From Candidatus Hamiltonella defensa 5AT (Acyrthosiphon pisum) (lineage in GTDB: Bacteria > Pseudomonadota > Gammaproteobacteria > Enterobacterales > Enterobacteriaceae): a DNA stretch of 64,000 nucleotides. The notes beneath the pieces are model-generated. The model did no database searches, was not told the origin of the DNA, and saw nothing but the letters and a program-made list of their open reading frames with translations. Each line of letters begins with the position of its first letter. Positions within the stretch are counted from its first letter, which is position 1. Both the position numbers and the translations under genes were made by a program. Where the stretch lies: NCBI RefSeq assembly GCF_000021705.1, contig NC_012751.1, positions 868,001 to 932,000 on the forward strand, read 5' to 3'. Shown here one piece after another: positions 9,158 to 19,063 of this stretch.

Positions 9158-9191
9158 TGCTTTCTTTATTTAAAGACTTTGATAGCCAGTT

Positions 9192-11573
9192 TTAAAATAT
9201 ATTTTTAATCGAATCGAGCACTGACTTTTCTTTTAATTCGTTGGGGGGCGTCGTTTTTTCAGATGTCTTGCACAGCACATCTGGATCTTCTGTCCACACA
9301 GGGATCGTGCTTATCTGATTATGAGGCTCTGTATCACAGATAAAATGACCCGTAGTACTATCAATGTTCATATCAACGATACCTGCTGGCTTCCTTGATA
9401 TCAGCGGTAAAGGGGGCTTTGTTTCAAGATATCTACGATACAAGGTCAGTGCGCCAGTCGAGCCTGTGAATTGAGTAGGACCATTATTATCACGCCCTAG
9501 CCAGATAATCGTGACCTCTTTACCGTCAATGCCAGCAAACCAGCTATCACGTAAATCATTGGTTGTGCCTGTTTTCCCCGCTAAATGAAATGTTGAAAAT
9601 TCAGAAGATAAAGATCGTGCTGTGCCTCTTTTAACGGCTTCTTGCATTCCATACAAAACGAGATAACTCGCCTGTGCGGACAGTTTGCGTTCAGATTGTG
9701 GAAAACTTTGATACAGCATGGAGCCATCTGCTGCGATAACGGAACGCAAAGCAGACAAGGTAGCTTTATTCCCACCACTGGCGATGGTTTGATATTCCTG
9801 TGCGACCTCTAATGGAGTTAAATTAATGGCCCCCAGTAGCATGGAAGGCATAAGAGGGCCGGTAGAGGCAGGTGCTCCTAGCTGTTTCATTGTTTGACTG
9901 ATTTGATCCAAACCAATAGACATTCCCAGATTCACAGTGGGAACATTTAATGAATCAACTAATCCATCTAATAACATAACCTGGCCACGAAATTTTCGTG
10001 AATAATTTTTCGGTTCCCATACCGATCCATTAGGGAGCTCTAATGATAAAGGTTGATCGAATAACCAGGTATTGAAGCGGTATTGATGCGGTTGATTCAA
10101 AGCCGACAAATAGATGGCTGGCTTGGCTAAAGATCCAATAGAGCGCCGTGCTTGCAAAGCTCGATTAAATCCAGAAAATTGAGGTTGAGATCCGCCTACA
10201 ATAGCCCGAATTTCACCGCTCAAACGATCGATGACGACCATAGCGCCTTCTAGATCACTTAAATCATGCTCGGAACCTTTTAAAGCGGGAATACCTGATT
10301 CAATGGCTTTTTCTGCGGCATCCTGAGAAACAGGATCCATCGTAGTAAAAATTTTAGCGCCTGAGAGATGCTGGGCTTTATCCCCTAACTTTTGTTTTAA
10401 TTCTTGCCGAACCATTTCGATAAAGGCAGGTTGTGGCACAATAACCCCACCTTTAGGCTGGACATCCAACGGACGGGTGCTGAGGGTATGATAAAGCTTC
10501 TCATCAATATTGCCTTGATTTTGAAGTAATTTCAGAACTAAATTTCGTCTTTCCAGGGTGAATTCAGGATTTCGCCAAGGATTATATAACGACGCTCCTT
10601 TGACCATCCCCACCAACATGGCTTGTTGATCTAAACTCAGCTCATCGACGGGCCGGCCAAAGTAATACAGACTGGCTAACGGAAACCCTCTGATTTGATC
10701 GTTGCCGTTTTGACCTAAATATACTTCGTTGAAATACAATTCCAGGATCTTGTCTTTACTGTAATGATGATCAATCAATATTGCCATATAGGCTTCATTC
10801 GCTTTTCTCCAAAAAGACCGTTGATTGTTCAAAAATAAATTTTTGACTAATTGCTGAGTTAAGGTGCTTCCTCCCTGTACTGTTCTGCCTGCCAGTATAT
10901 TTGCCAGCAACGCCCTGCCTATCGAATAAAAATTAATACCATCATGTTGATAAAAATGACGATCTTCTATCGCGAGTAATGTGTTGACCAGGCTTTCTGG
11001 AAAGCTGGATCGAGGTAGAAATAAACGCTGTTCTCCACTAGGGGTTTGTAACATGGTGATTAATCTGGGATCTAATCGAAAAAAACCAAAAAAACGCTGG
11101 TTATCCAAATTTTCAATCTGAACTAATCGGTCATTATGAAAAAGCAGACGTGCATGAACCTGATCTTCTTTGGCGTCTGGAAAGTTAAACGGACGGCGCA
11201 GCATGTCAATACTGTTATCTTGTACGGTAAATTCGCCAACTCGAAGCAAATGGTTCACTTTCCTGTATTGCGTCGCTATCAATAAATTGATCATCTGCTT
11301 TTTACTGTAAGCCATTCCAGGCTCCAGGTTAAGCATACGGCCATACACTGCGGCTGGTAGTACCCACACTTGTCCATCAATCCGCTGGCGGATTTTTTCA
11401 TTGAGATAAAAACCATAAAGTATGACTACTAATCCAGCACTTAAAAACAAAATGAACAGCAAGCGAAGGAAAACCCACTTTTTTTTGGAATGCTTAGGTT
11501 TAATAGAAGTATGAAGTTTACTGTGGATTTTTTTATTTTTTTGGCCAATCGGCTCATGGCCATAATGTGACAT
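9192..11573 (-). CDS. mrcB: Bifunctional penicillin-binding protein 1B
   Basis: A 793-residue class A PBP, against 844 in E. coli PBP1B. It polymerises and cross-links peptidoglycan in the periplasm. A cytoplasmic basic tail is followed by a membrane helix at about residues 33-57, the UB2H region, and a GT51 transglycosylase with the catalytic glutamate in AIEDRHFYQHDGIN and the TVQGGSTLTQQLVKN motif. The transpeptidase has the catalytic serine in SIGSLAKP (SxxK), SLNVPTVNLG (SxN) and AGKTGTTNDLRDSWF (KTG). The shorter length comes mainly from the termini. It appears intact. Confidence 0.95.
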   Translation of the reverse strand: MSHYGHEPIGQKNKKIHSKLHTSIKPKHSKKKWVFLRLLFILFLSAGLVVILYGFYLNEKIRQRIDGQVWVLPAAVYGRMLNLEPGMAYSKKQMINLLIATQYRKVNHLLRVGEFTVQDNSIDMLRRPFNFPDAKEDQVHARLLFHNDRLVQIENLDNQRFFGFFRLDPRLITMLQTPSGEQRLFLPRSSFPESLVNTLLAIEDRHFYQHDGINFYSIGRALLANILAGRTVQGGSTLTQQLVKNLFLNNQRSFWRKANEAYMAILIDHHYSKDKILELYFNEVYLGQNGNDQIRGFPLASLYYFGRPVDELSLDQQAMLVGMVKGASLYNPWRNPEFTLERRNLVLKLLQNQGNIDEKLYHTLSTRPLDVQPKGGVIVPQPAFIEMVRQELKQKLGDKAQHLSGAKIFTTMDPVSQDAAEKAIESGIPALKGSEHDLSDLEGAMVVIDRLSGEIRAIVGGSQPQFSGFNRALQARRSIGSLAKPAIYLSALNQPHQYRFNTWLFDQPLSLELPNGSVWEPKNYSRKFRGQVMLLDGLVDSLNVPTVNLGMSIGLDQISQTMKQLGAPASTGPLMPSMLLGAINLTPLEVAQEYQTIASGGNKATLSALRSVIAADGSMLYQSFPQSERKLSAQASYLVLYGMQEAVKRGTARSLSSEFSTFHLAGKTGTTNDLRDSWFAGIDGKEVTIIWLGRDNNGPTQFTGSTGALTLYRRYLETKPPLPLISRKPAGIVDMNIDSTTGHFICDTEPHNQISTIPVWTEDPDVLCKTSEKTTPPNELKEKSVLDSIKNIF

Positions 11574-11626
11574 TTTTTTGTTCTCCTGGTCAGGATAAGT
11601 GTGTTTGATATGACTTTAGAAAAAGT

Positions 11627-14530
11627 CTAGTGTGCCTGCTCCCAATTATTGCCAAACCCGATATCGACTTTAAGTAATAAATTTTGCGTACTTTTTTCCA
11701 TTAACTCACGAATTTTATCTGTCGCACTTTTTAAAACACTGTCATGAACCTCAAATACCAATTCATCATGAACCTGCATAATCAAATTCACACGGGATTT
11801 TTGTTTTGGGGCTAACTTTTGCTCCTCCTGTTGTAACCAAAAATCGATATGAATCATGGCTCGCTTGATAATGTCGGCGGCGGTGCCCTGCATAGGTGCG
11901 TTAATCGCTTCACGTTCAGCGGCCTTACGTCGATTGGCATTTTTCGAGTGAATATCGGCCAAGTATAAACGACGCCCTTCTAAAGTGGTGACATAGCCAT
12001 TTTTGACCGCTTCTTCTCTTGTCCGCTGCATGTAATCCAGGACTTTGGGATAATGCGTAAAATACAGGTTCATATATCTTTCGGCTTCAAACCTGGAAAC
12101 ATTTAATTGACGCGCTAATCCAAACGCACTCATGCCATAAATCAGGCCAAAATTAATCGCTTTTGCACTACGGCGTTGCTGCGCTGAAACCTGTGAAACA
12201 GGTAAACCAAATACCTCTGCCGCGGTGATCAGATGAATATCTTGACCTTCTGAAAAGGCATTCAACAAACCTTGATCTTGTGAGAGGTGCGCCATAATCC
12301 GCAATTCTATCTGGGAATAATCTGCGGCGACAATCTGGTAACCCCTGGGCGCAATAAAAGCGTGACGAATACGCCGACCTTCCTCATTGCGCACGGGAAT
12401 ATTTTGTAAATTAGGATCACGAGAGGACAAACGACCCGTTGAAGTCACGGCCTGATGGTAAGAGGTATGCACCCGGCCAGATAGAGGATGGATCATGAGA
12501 GGGAGCTTATCCGTATAAGTGGTTTTTAATTTTGTCAGGCTACGATGCTCAAGAATAATTTTTGGTAAAGGATAGTCTAACGCCAATTCTGCCAGAACTG
12601 CTTCATTGGTCGAAGGCGCGCCTTTTGGGGTTTTTTTTAATACCGGTAGTGTTTGCTTCTCATATAAAATCGTCTGTAATTGCTGAGTCGAATTTAAATT
12701 AAACGTCTCGCCTGCGATGTCATGGGCTTTTTTTTCAAGCTCCGTCAATCGGAGCTGTAATTCTTTAGAATGATTGAGCAATATATCAGGATCGATCATG
12801 ACACCAGTCCGCTCCATACGTGACAACACTGATAACAGAGGCATTTCAATTTCTTGTAATACTTTCATCAAATCTGGATTTTCTTTGAGCTTTGGCCATA
12901 GTGCCAAATGCAATCGTAAGGTGACATCGGCATCTTCTGCAGCATAAATGGCGGCTTGTTCTAATGGGATCTGATTAAAAGTCAGCTGATTTTTTCCCTT
13001 GCCAGCGATATCTTCAAAAGACAGGGTTTTATGATTCAGATGGCGTTCAGACAAGCTGTCCATATCATGCCGACCGGCCACACTATTGAATACGTAGGAT
13101 TCGAGCATGGTATCAAAAGCAATGCCTTGAAGCTTTATCCCATAATTCGCTAAAAGACTTTGATCAAATTTAAGATTTTGCCCGACTTTCAGTGCCTGGG
13201 GATCTTCTAATAAGGGCTTAAAAAGTGCGAGCACTTTATCCCTGTTCAACTGAGCAGGCGCCTCGGGATAATCGTGACCGAGAGGCAGGTAAGCCGCTTT
13301 TCCAGGCGCCACAGCAAAAGATATCCCAATTAAATGGGCCGTTTTTGTATCCAGCCCATCGGTTTCTGTATCAATCGCAAAAAGAGAGGCCTTTTTAAGA
13401 CGCTCAAGCCAAACAAACCATCGTTCTTCATTCAGAATGGTTTCATAATCATCCGTTGAAAAAATCGCTTTTAATGGATCGGTAGAGGAGGATATTGGGT
13501 TATTTTTTGAGCTTTTAGAGTTTAAATGGGTTGCTGGCCATTTCCCGGCTTCAACATCTGCTAAATAGGTTTTAAATTCATAGTGAGAAAATAATTTTTT
13601 TAATTCATCTATCTGAGGGGGGCAAACCTGTAATTCATCACAACGTATATCTAATGAAACGTCTGTTTTGATGGTCGCCAATTGGCGGGATAAATATGCC
13701 TGTTCTTGATGTTTTATCAGCTTTTCAGCCAAAGTCCTGGCTCCGCGAAAAGATAAATCAGCGATTTTATCTAAATGATCAAATAACTTATCCAGCCCTC
13801 CCATACCTTGTAACAACGCTTGAGCCGTTTTTTCGCCAATCCCTGGGACGCCCGGGATATTGTCAGCGCTGTCACCCATTAAGGCGAGTAAATCCACTAT
13901 CAAATCGGGCGGGACGCCAAATTTTTCACACACCCCATCAGGATCAAGGGTTTTATCATTCATCGTGTTAATTAAGGTAATATGAGGACTCACCAGCTGA
14001 GCCATGTCTTTATCACCCGTGCTTATCACCACCTCATAACCTGCTTTTTCTGCGTCTTTAGCCAAAGTGCCTATCACATCATCGGCTTCTACACCCTCGA
14101 CAACCAGTAAAGGCAACCCCATGGCCGACAAAATGTGATGTAAAGGGGCTATTTGTGCGCGCAGATCATCCGGCATAGAAGGGCGATGTGCTTTATATTC
14201 TGAAAAAAGGGCGCTACGAAAGGTCTCACCAGGGGCATCAAAAACAATGGCCATATTTTGGGGGGAATATTGTAAAAAAAGGCGGCGTAACATATTTAGC
14301 ACGCCATAAATGGCGCCTGTGGGTTCGCCCTTTGAATTGCTTAAAGGAGGGAACGCATGAAAGGCGCGATATAAATAAGAAGAACCGTCTACCAACAGCA
14401 AAATTTGATGAGAGCAATTTTTTACTGACTCAGGAACAACGGCTTCAGAGGCTTGATTATGATTGATGGTAGAAATAGGGAACTCAGGCTGTAACTGATT
14501 TTTTGTTTTCCTGGACATCATTTTCTTCAT
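11627..14530 (-). CDS. polA: DNA polymerase I
   Basis: 967 residues, against 928 in E. coli. The 5' nuclease domain (about 40-330) carries ILLVDGSSYLYRA, STGDKDMAQL and LMGDSADNIPGVPGIGEKTA. The 3'-5' exonuclease domain shows FAIDTETDGLD, GQNLKFDQ and YAAEDADVTLRL. The polymerase domain has VAADYSQIELRIMAHL (motif A), RRSAKAINFGLIYG (O helix) and MQVHDELVFEVH (motif C). Extra length is a ~30-residue Gln/Asn-rich N-terminal extension before the first conserved motif. A downstream start is possible. It is needed for Okazaki processing and repair. Confidence 0.95.
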   Translation of the reverse strand: MKKMMSRKTKNQLQPEFPISTINHNQASEAVVPESVKNCSHQILLLVDGSSYLYRAFHAFPPLSNSKGEPTGAIYGVLNMLRRLFLQYSPQNMAIVFDAPGETFRSALFSEYKAHRPSMPDDLRAQIAPLHHILSAMGLPLLVVEGVEADDVIGTLAKDAEKAGYEVVISTGDKDMAQLVSPHITLINTMNDKTLDPDGVCEKFGVPPDLIVDLLALMGDSADNIPGVPGIGEKTAQALLQGMGGLDKLFDHLDKIADLSFRGARTLAEKLIKHQEQAYLSRQLATIKTDVSLDIRCDELQVCPPQIDELKKLFSHYEFKTYLADVEAGKWPATHLNSKSSKNNPISSSTDPLKAIFSTDDYETILNEERWFVWLERLKKASLFAIDTETDGLDTKTAHLIGISFAVAPGKAAYLPLGHDYPEAPAQLNRDKVLALFKPLLEDPQALKVGQNLKFDQSLLANYGIKLQGIAFDTMLESYVFNSVAGRHDMDSLSERHLNHKTLSFEDIAGKGKNQLTFNQIPLEQAAIYAAEDADVTLRLHLALWPKLKENPDLMKVLQEIEMPLLSVLSRMERTGVMIDPDILLNHSKELQLRLTELEKKAHDIAGETFNLNSTQQLQTILYEKQTLPVLKKTPKGAPSTNEAVLAELALDYPLPKIILEHRSLTKLKTTYTDKLPLMIHPLSGRVHTSYHQAVTSTGRLSSRDPNLQNIPVRNEEGRRIRHAFIAPRGYQIVAADYSQIELRIMAHLSQDQGLLNAFSEGQDIHLITAAEVFGLPVSQVSAQQRRSAKAINFGLIYGMSAFGLARQLNVSRFEAERYMNLYFTHYPKVLDYMQRTREEAVKNGYVTTLEGRRLYLADIHSKNANRRKAAEREAINAPMQGTAADIIKRAMIHIDFWLQQEEQKLAPKQKSRVNLIMQVHDELVFEVHDSVLKSATDKIRELMEKSTQNLLLKVDIGFGNNWEQAH

Positions 14531-14606
14531 TTCTAATGTGAATAAACAAGGTTTCTCAAAATTTTAATCTACTTTAACTCAATTCCATATGGCATTGTTA
14601 ACCGGG

Positions 14607-14762
14607 TCACTTAAAGAGTTTAAGACAAGCAATCGAGAAGAAAGAAAAGAAGGTGACATCGAGTTTATCGAAGCGTAAAGCGAGTCTTTTGTTTTCTTTT
14701 ATCTTGCCAAAGAAACGTTCAATAGCAATGCGGGTTTGGATATCTTTCTTTATCAATATCAT
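14607..14762 (-). pseudogene. IS5-family transposase C-terminal remnant
   Basis: Reading the minus strand, the frame ending at TGA (14607-14609) gives AIERFFGKIKENKRLALRF and then DKLDVTFFSFFSIACLKLF. This matches the C-terminal DDE-domain pattern of IS5-family transposases (ERFF..K...RIATRYDKL...FL.F..LA), with the catalytic Glu in IERFF. No upstream transposase sequence or terminal repeat is evident, so it is a fragment. On the plus strand an overlapping frame ending at 14858 is rich in Lys, Arg and Glu. I could not recognise it. Confidence 0.6.
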
Positions 14763-14854
14763 AAGTTTGCCAAACGTGCGTTTGGAAATCGACTTGATGA
14801 ACGAGAATTTAAGCGTCAGGAACAGAAAATAAAGCTCGCCTGTACGCAGCTAAT

Positions 14855-15760
14855 CTAATTCTCTAATACACTCGAGTGTATTTTTATTTTTAGTAATGTA
14901 TCTCTTTCTGATTTTGTGAGTTGTTTTAATGTCGATATATGTTCAGGTTTGTCTATTATTTTTTCCTCTTTCTTAAGTTTTTCTCTTAAGATGATGATAA
15001 AGTCTTCCATTAAGGGTTGATATTTATGTGCAGCAGAAATCAATGCGGGATCTTCTACATTTTTTCCTACTTTGTAGGCGGTAAACTCCATTATTCCTCG
15101 TAAACGTTTTCCAAAAGCTCCTTCCATTTTATTTAGTATTTGTTCTTGTTCTTGTTCTTGTTCTTCTATTACTTTCTCTGAAGCAAAAGGGAAAAGATAC
15201 CTGGTTATTATTTCACGGTTAAATTCGCGCCGAGCTCCATGATCAAGTAATTCTTTTTCATTATCTTTATTCTTTATTGACCACTCTTTATCTATTTCTT
15301 CTATAAGAATTTTAAGATTTTTTAGAAACATATCTTTATTTTCTGTTTTAGCTGATTTTTTTATTTCATTTAAAACGGATATTATTTTTTTTTCGTATAT
15401 TGGTATGTCATTAACGTAAAAACTGATCTCTCCATCTTTGTATTCGTTTTTATAAAAATTTTTTTGATGTTTTTTTATTGCCCGATTTTTTATTTCCAGA
15501 AAAATTTCAATTTTTTTATTCAATGAATTTTTTGGATCTTTGATTCTTTTAAGTAGAAATGATGCATATTCTTTATCTTCTTTATTTTCAAAAAGGGATT
15601 TAATATCATTACATACTTTTTTCTCTCGATTTTTTGAAAAAATATTAAATATATTAATATTGCTGGTTTTTCTTAATGATGATAACAAAGAATTTTTCCC
15701 ATTATCACCAGGAAGACCTTGTTGAGTTACAGAACTTGTTGAACAAGAATTAACATTCAT
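14855..15760 (-). CDS. Unrecognised Lys/Glu-rich protein, effector-like
   Basis: 301 residues from the ATG at 15758-15760, chosen because AGAGATG lies just upstream. A nine-codon longer start at 15787 is possible. The protein is hydrophilic and predicted helical, with an EQEQEQEQ tract near residue 210. The first residues, MNVNSCSTSSVTQQ, resemble the N-termini of the 81-residue proteins at 33021 and 47716 (MHLNPSTSNQ, MNVNHSTSNQ). Low G+C, no signal peptide or membrane segment, and position next to a SopD-like gene suggest a secreted effector. No catalytic motif is visible. Confidence 0.55.
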   Translation of the reverse strand: MNVNSCSTSSVTQQGLPGDNGKNSLLSSLRKTSNINIFNIFSKNREKKVCNDIKSLFENKEDKEYASFLLKRIKDPKNSLNKKIEIFLEIKNRAIKKHQKNFYKNEYKDGEISFYVNDIPIYEKKIISVLNEIKKSAKTENKDMFLKNLKILIEEIDKEWSIKNKDNEKELLDHGARREFNREIITRYLFPFASEKVIEEQEQEQEQILNKMEGAFGKRLRGIMEFTAYKVGKNVEDPALISAAHKYQPLMEDFIIILREKLKKEEKIIDKPEHISTLKQLTKSERDTLLKIKIHSSVLEN

Positions 15761-15787
15761 ATAATCATCTCTAAAAATAATAGTCAT

Positions 15788-16118
15788 TTAATTAAATAAA
15801 CTCTTATAAAGAGTCACCCACGCTGGCATGCCTTGTACCAATCGGAAAAAATCCGAAACAGGAGCATAAAGTCTTCATCTGGCTTGTGCCAATGGTTGAT
15901 TGCTTTCACTCATTTTTAACGGCATCGTATTTCATTTGAAACGATGATATCAAAAAAATGTTTATTTGCATTTATTATATTAAGAATATTAAGATTTTTT
16001 ATGATTTAGGGTAATGACGAGGTGGCCATTGAGCTGTTGGTCATTCATTTTGTCAACCCTAATCAGCGCGTTTTAATGTACGATGTGAATTATTGATTTA
16101 ACACTTACTTCTATTGAA
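15788..16118. other. Intergenic stretch, no gene seen
   Basis: About 330 bp, very A+T-rich in its second half (15950-16015). It separates two minus-strand effector-like genes and should contain the promoter of the gene ending at 14855. I see no recognisable operator or RNA gene. Confidence 0.3.
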
Positions 16119-17123
16119 TTAAATTTTGGTATTCATTTCCAATCCAAAAAATTTACATAGCGTAGTATTGGTTTTACCGATAGGTCTCACAGAAAGCAGG
16201 GTTTTTAAAAAATCTAAATTATGATGATGATCTAAACTTTTGCTGATTTCAATATTAAGCCTTTGCTTTAAATTCATTTCAGAGAAAGCAATAATTGGTG
16301 AAAGAAGAGGGTTTTCTTTAGTCATTAAACCGAGACCGAGAGAACATAACTGTTCCAGGTTGTCAAAATCTCGCTTTAAAAGCGCCTGTTTCAGAGGCTC
16401 AGCTCTAAACTCGCCAACAGTTGCACGTCGGTTAGATAACTTTAGCTTTCCGTCATTAAACTCGGCAACGAAACAATTGTTTCCACGACCTTCTTCCGAC
16501 GGCAGATCCTTTATTTCAATTAAATTTAACCCACTGAATGCTGGATTTTTAAGATTGTCCTCAAGCATTCTTTGGACTTCTGGCTCGTCAGACATCGTCT
16601 GGATTCTTAATTTGATTAGTTTATCTGTATCTAGATATTGTGGGTATTGATAGAGATCGTCTTCGAATTGCTGTGTAACCTGTAAAGTGCATATCCCCTG
16701 AAAACAATTTGCATTTTTCTCGCGACTGAGCCAATCAGACTCAAAAATGACATCATCACAGATGACGAATGAAAACGAATATGAAGAGCTGTCGTTATCG
16801 TTTATTAATATTTTAAAGTCTTGCTGGTATTCTTCATTGGCTAATTGGCGAAGCTTATCAAAGCGCAATGCCATATTAAAATAAGGCATCTCTTCGAATG
16901 TTTTTTCTTCATTGGGTGGACATGCTATTTGCTCATACAATTTTATAATTGTTTCACGTTTTTGGCCGTTACGAAAAAAGCGATCAAATAATCTGTCGAT
17001 GAGACCCATAAATTGAGCTTCTTTCAAAGAATCAGATTTTAATATTCGGTTTAGTCGTTTATGACTTAATGGATAAGTAAAACATGTGTTTTGACTAAAC
17101 ACTGTGTTGGAAATAGTAGACAA
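16119..17123 (-). CDS. SopD/SopD2-like type III effector candidate
   Basis: 334 residues. The N-terminal 130 residues resemble Salmonella SopD2. SHKRLNRILKSDSLKEAQFM followed by GLIDRLFDRFF corresponds to SopD2 NHSRLARLMSPDKEEALYM and GVWDRFKDCF, the region carrying the WEK(I/L)xxFF-type translocation motif. FDKLRQLANEEYQQDF then matches the SopD2 TQLKEYANPSQQDRF region. Spacing is collinear. SopD proteins are delivered by type III secretion and act on host membranes and Rab GTPases. That role is transferred by similarity and judged from memory. The C-terminal half is diverged. No apparatus genes lie in this window. Confidence 0.6.
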   Translation of the reverse strand: MSTISNTVFSQNTCFTYPLSHKRLNRILKSDSLKEAQFMGLIDRLFDRFFRNGQKRETIIKLYEQIACPPNEEKTFEEMPYFNMALRFDKLRQLANEEYQQDFKILINDNDSSSYSFSFVICDDVIFESDWLSREKNANCFQGICTLQVTQQFEDDLYQYPQYLDTDKLIKLRIQTMSDEPEVQRMLEDNLKNPAFSGLNLIEIKDLPSEEGRGNNCFVAEFNDGKLKLSNRRATVGEFRAEPLKQALLKRDFDNLEQLCSLGLGLMTKENPLLSPIIAFSEMNLKQRLNIEISKSLDHHHNLDFLKTLLSVRPIGKTNTTLCKFFGLEMNTKI

Positions 17124-17395
17124 AATTCGATTCTCCAGGTTATTTTTTGCCGAAATAATTTTAAAAAAAGGATTTACGCAAAATGTATCACCTTGAATAA
17201 ATCCTGTTTATTTATGTTGAATGTAATTCAATTAAAAAAATAATATTTTAGAGAAAAAATATTTTATAAAATACCAAAAATCGGTTATTTCTTACATTTC
17301 ACCAAAGTAAAAACCATGAAAACATCAGGTGATAACCTGAATATGAGACAAAATTTTCAATAAGCTGGGTGCCGGATTGATATCTTATTTCAATT

Positions 17396-18760
17396 TTACA
17401 AAACACGGTTAATCAAACGATCGATACGTATTCTACACAAACGGCGAATCAGGGTTCGTACTTTGAGGGGATATTGTTGAATACTGTCGAGTTCCAAGTA
17501 GTTCTGGATCACTTTAGTATGCTTTTGGATACATTTTAATTCTTTGACTCTTTGATGTCTTAGCTCCTGTTTCGGATCCCGGATTAAAAGAGCATTTTCT
17601 AAATCAAAATGCCAGGCTCTGAGATTCAGGTTACTACCGGTCAGCAATTGCCACTCATCATCAATCCAGATCCCTTTGATATGAAAACTGTGAGCTTCGT
17701 GTTTCCATAATCGAACGATCAGATTACCCTTATCGAGATAAGGCTGCATTCGTTTTAAAAAGCGCGTTAAATTGATTTCATACAGGTAAGGTAAAATGGA
17801 AATCATTTTAAAGGGTTGATCGGGAAGGGTATAAAAATCATTCGCTGTTTTATCCCCTACTATAATTTTTACTGTCTTGCCTTCTTTGAGCAGAGACGTG
17901 ATATTCCGTTTTATTGAGGAAGGTAAATTAAAATAAGGGGTGCAAATACTGAGTTGTTTTTGAGTTGAAGAGATAAGGTATTCAATGGTTTTATTCAGCA
18001 TATTTTTTTTGCCTAATCCGACCAAAGGGGTAACTGATAATTCATCTTGACTGGCATAACACAAATTCTCTGTAACAGAATAATTGGCTTGTCTTAATGA
18101 AAAACGCAAGCGTTGCACGTGATATTTCATGTCACAAATTTTATGTCTTGTTTTGCTATTCAATGGTTGTACAGCATTTGAACTCAAAATATGTATTTTG
18201 AGATAATTGATCATGAGCAAGGCTAATTTAGCGTTTTTTATCAGTTGATAACGATCGTAACGATATTTGCTCCCTTGATGAAGATAAACATTATTGATGC
18301 TGGCACCACTGTAAATCACCGTATCATCAATCATGATTCCTTTAAGATGCATGACTCCGAGGGCTTCTCGTGTATTCACGGGAATGCCGTAAACAGGCAA
18401 AAATACCTCTGAATTTTTTTTTGCCATTTCATAATACCAATCCGCATTATTGTGTTCTGACATGACACCAATACGGCCACGTTGGGCACGATGCCAATCT
18501 ACCAGCACACAAATATCTAACTCTGGGCGTTTTTTTTTTGCTTGATACAAAGCAGACAATACATCGTGTCCTGCTTTATCCTTTTCCAGATAAAGTACGG
18601 CCATATAGATACGTTGAGTGGCTTGCGCGATCATCTGTAGCAGAGTGGTTCGAAAAACGGTTGGGCAATACAGCGTTTTAATGTGATCAACTGATTGGGA
18701 AAGTTTGGGCATTTGTGCAAGTTGTTGTGTGTGTTTTTTGCGCTTAAATTTTGACAACAT
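17396..18760 (-). CDS. pssA: CDP-diacylglycerol-serine O-phosphatidyltransferase
   Basis: 454 residues, against 451 in E. coli PssA, a phospholipase-D superfamily enzyme. It makes phosphatidylserine, the precursor of phosphatidylethanolamine. Two HKD-type motifs are intact: HLKGIMIDD with H138 and K140, and HIKGIWIDDEW near residue 358. VDWHRAQRGRIG, KYRYDRY, PYFNLP and the basic C-terminus IRRLCRIRIDRLINRVL also match. The enzyme associates peripherally with membrane and ribosomes through basic regions. It appears intact and monocistronic. Confidence 0.94.
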   Translation of the reverse strand: MLSKFKRKKHTQQLAQMPKLSQSVDHIKTLYCPTVFRTTLLQMIAQATQRIYMAVLYLEKDKAGHDVLSALYQAKKKRPELDICVLVDWHRAQRGRIGVMSEHNNADWYYEMAKKNSEVFLPVYGIPVNTREALGVMHLKGIMIDDTVIYSGASINNVYLHQGSKYRYDRYQLIKNAKLALLMINYLKIHILSSNAVQPLNSKTRHKICDMKYHVQRLRFSLRQANYSVTENLCYASQDELSVTPLVGLGKKNMLNKTIEYLISSTQKQLSICTPYFNLPSSIKRNITSLLKEGKTVKIIVGDKTANDFYTLPDQPFKMISILPYLYEINLTRFLKRMQPYLDKGNLIVRLWKHEAHSFHIKGIWIDDEWQLLTGSNLNLRAWHFDLENALLIRDPKQELRHQRVKELKCIQKHTKVIQNYLELDSIQQYPLKVRTLIRRLCRIRIDRLINRVL

Positions 18761-18873
18761 GACCGTGCCTGTCTTCCCTTTTGGTTAGACCTCTTTCAAA
18801 AAACTGTTGAGAGAGGGCTGTGAATTCAAGATGCTCGGAGCGTAGATAGCGCGGAGTGTACACAAAGTAGATT

Positions 18874-18898
18874 AGGATGGCGAGCATCCTGTCTTTTT
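18874..18898 (+). terminator. Candidate hairpin terminator between pssA and aspS
   Basis: A 6-bp stem AGGATG (18874-18879) and CATCCT (18885-18890), with loop GCGAG, is followed by GTCTTTTTT. An overlapping, wider inverted repeat pairs GATGCTCG (18830-18837) with CGAGCATC (18881-18888). On the plus strand this looks like a terminator or attenuator ahead of aspS. No upstream plus-strand gene is known to feed it, so a small mobile repeat is an alternative. Confidence 0.4.
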
Positions 18899-19063
18899 TC
18901 AAAGCGCCCTTTTTAAAACAAAAATGAAATCACACGATTGGCATGATTTAAAAATGAGGGTTCCTGTGCACTGATATGAAATTCCTTTATAATCCCTGCT
19001 TTTTTGAGATCCCTCATATTATGGATCTGCTTGACATCAAACGAAATAAAAAAAGGATCCGTT

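Noticed and set aside
16240..16650. 136-codon plus-strand frame opposite the SopD-like gene
   Set aside because: Ser/Arg/Phe-rich antisense composition and no ribosome-binding site; the minus-strand gene has real family similarity.
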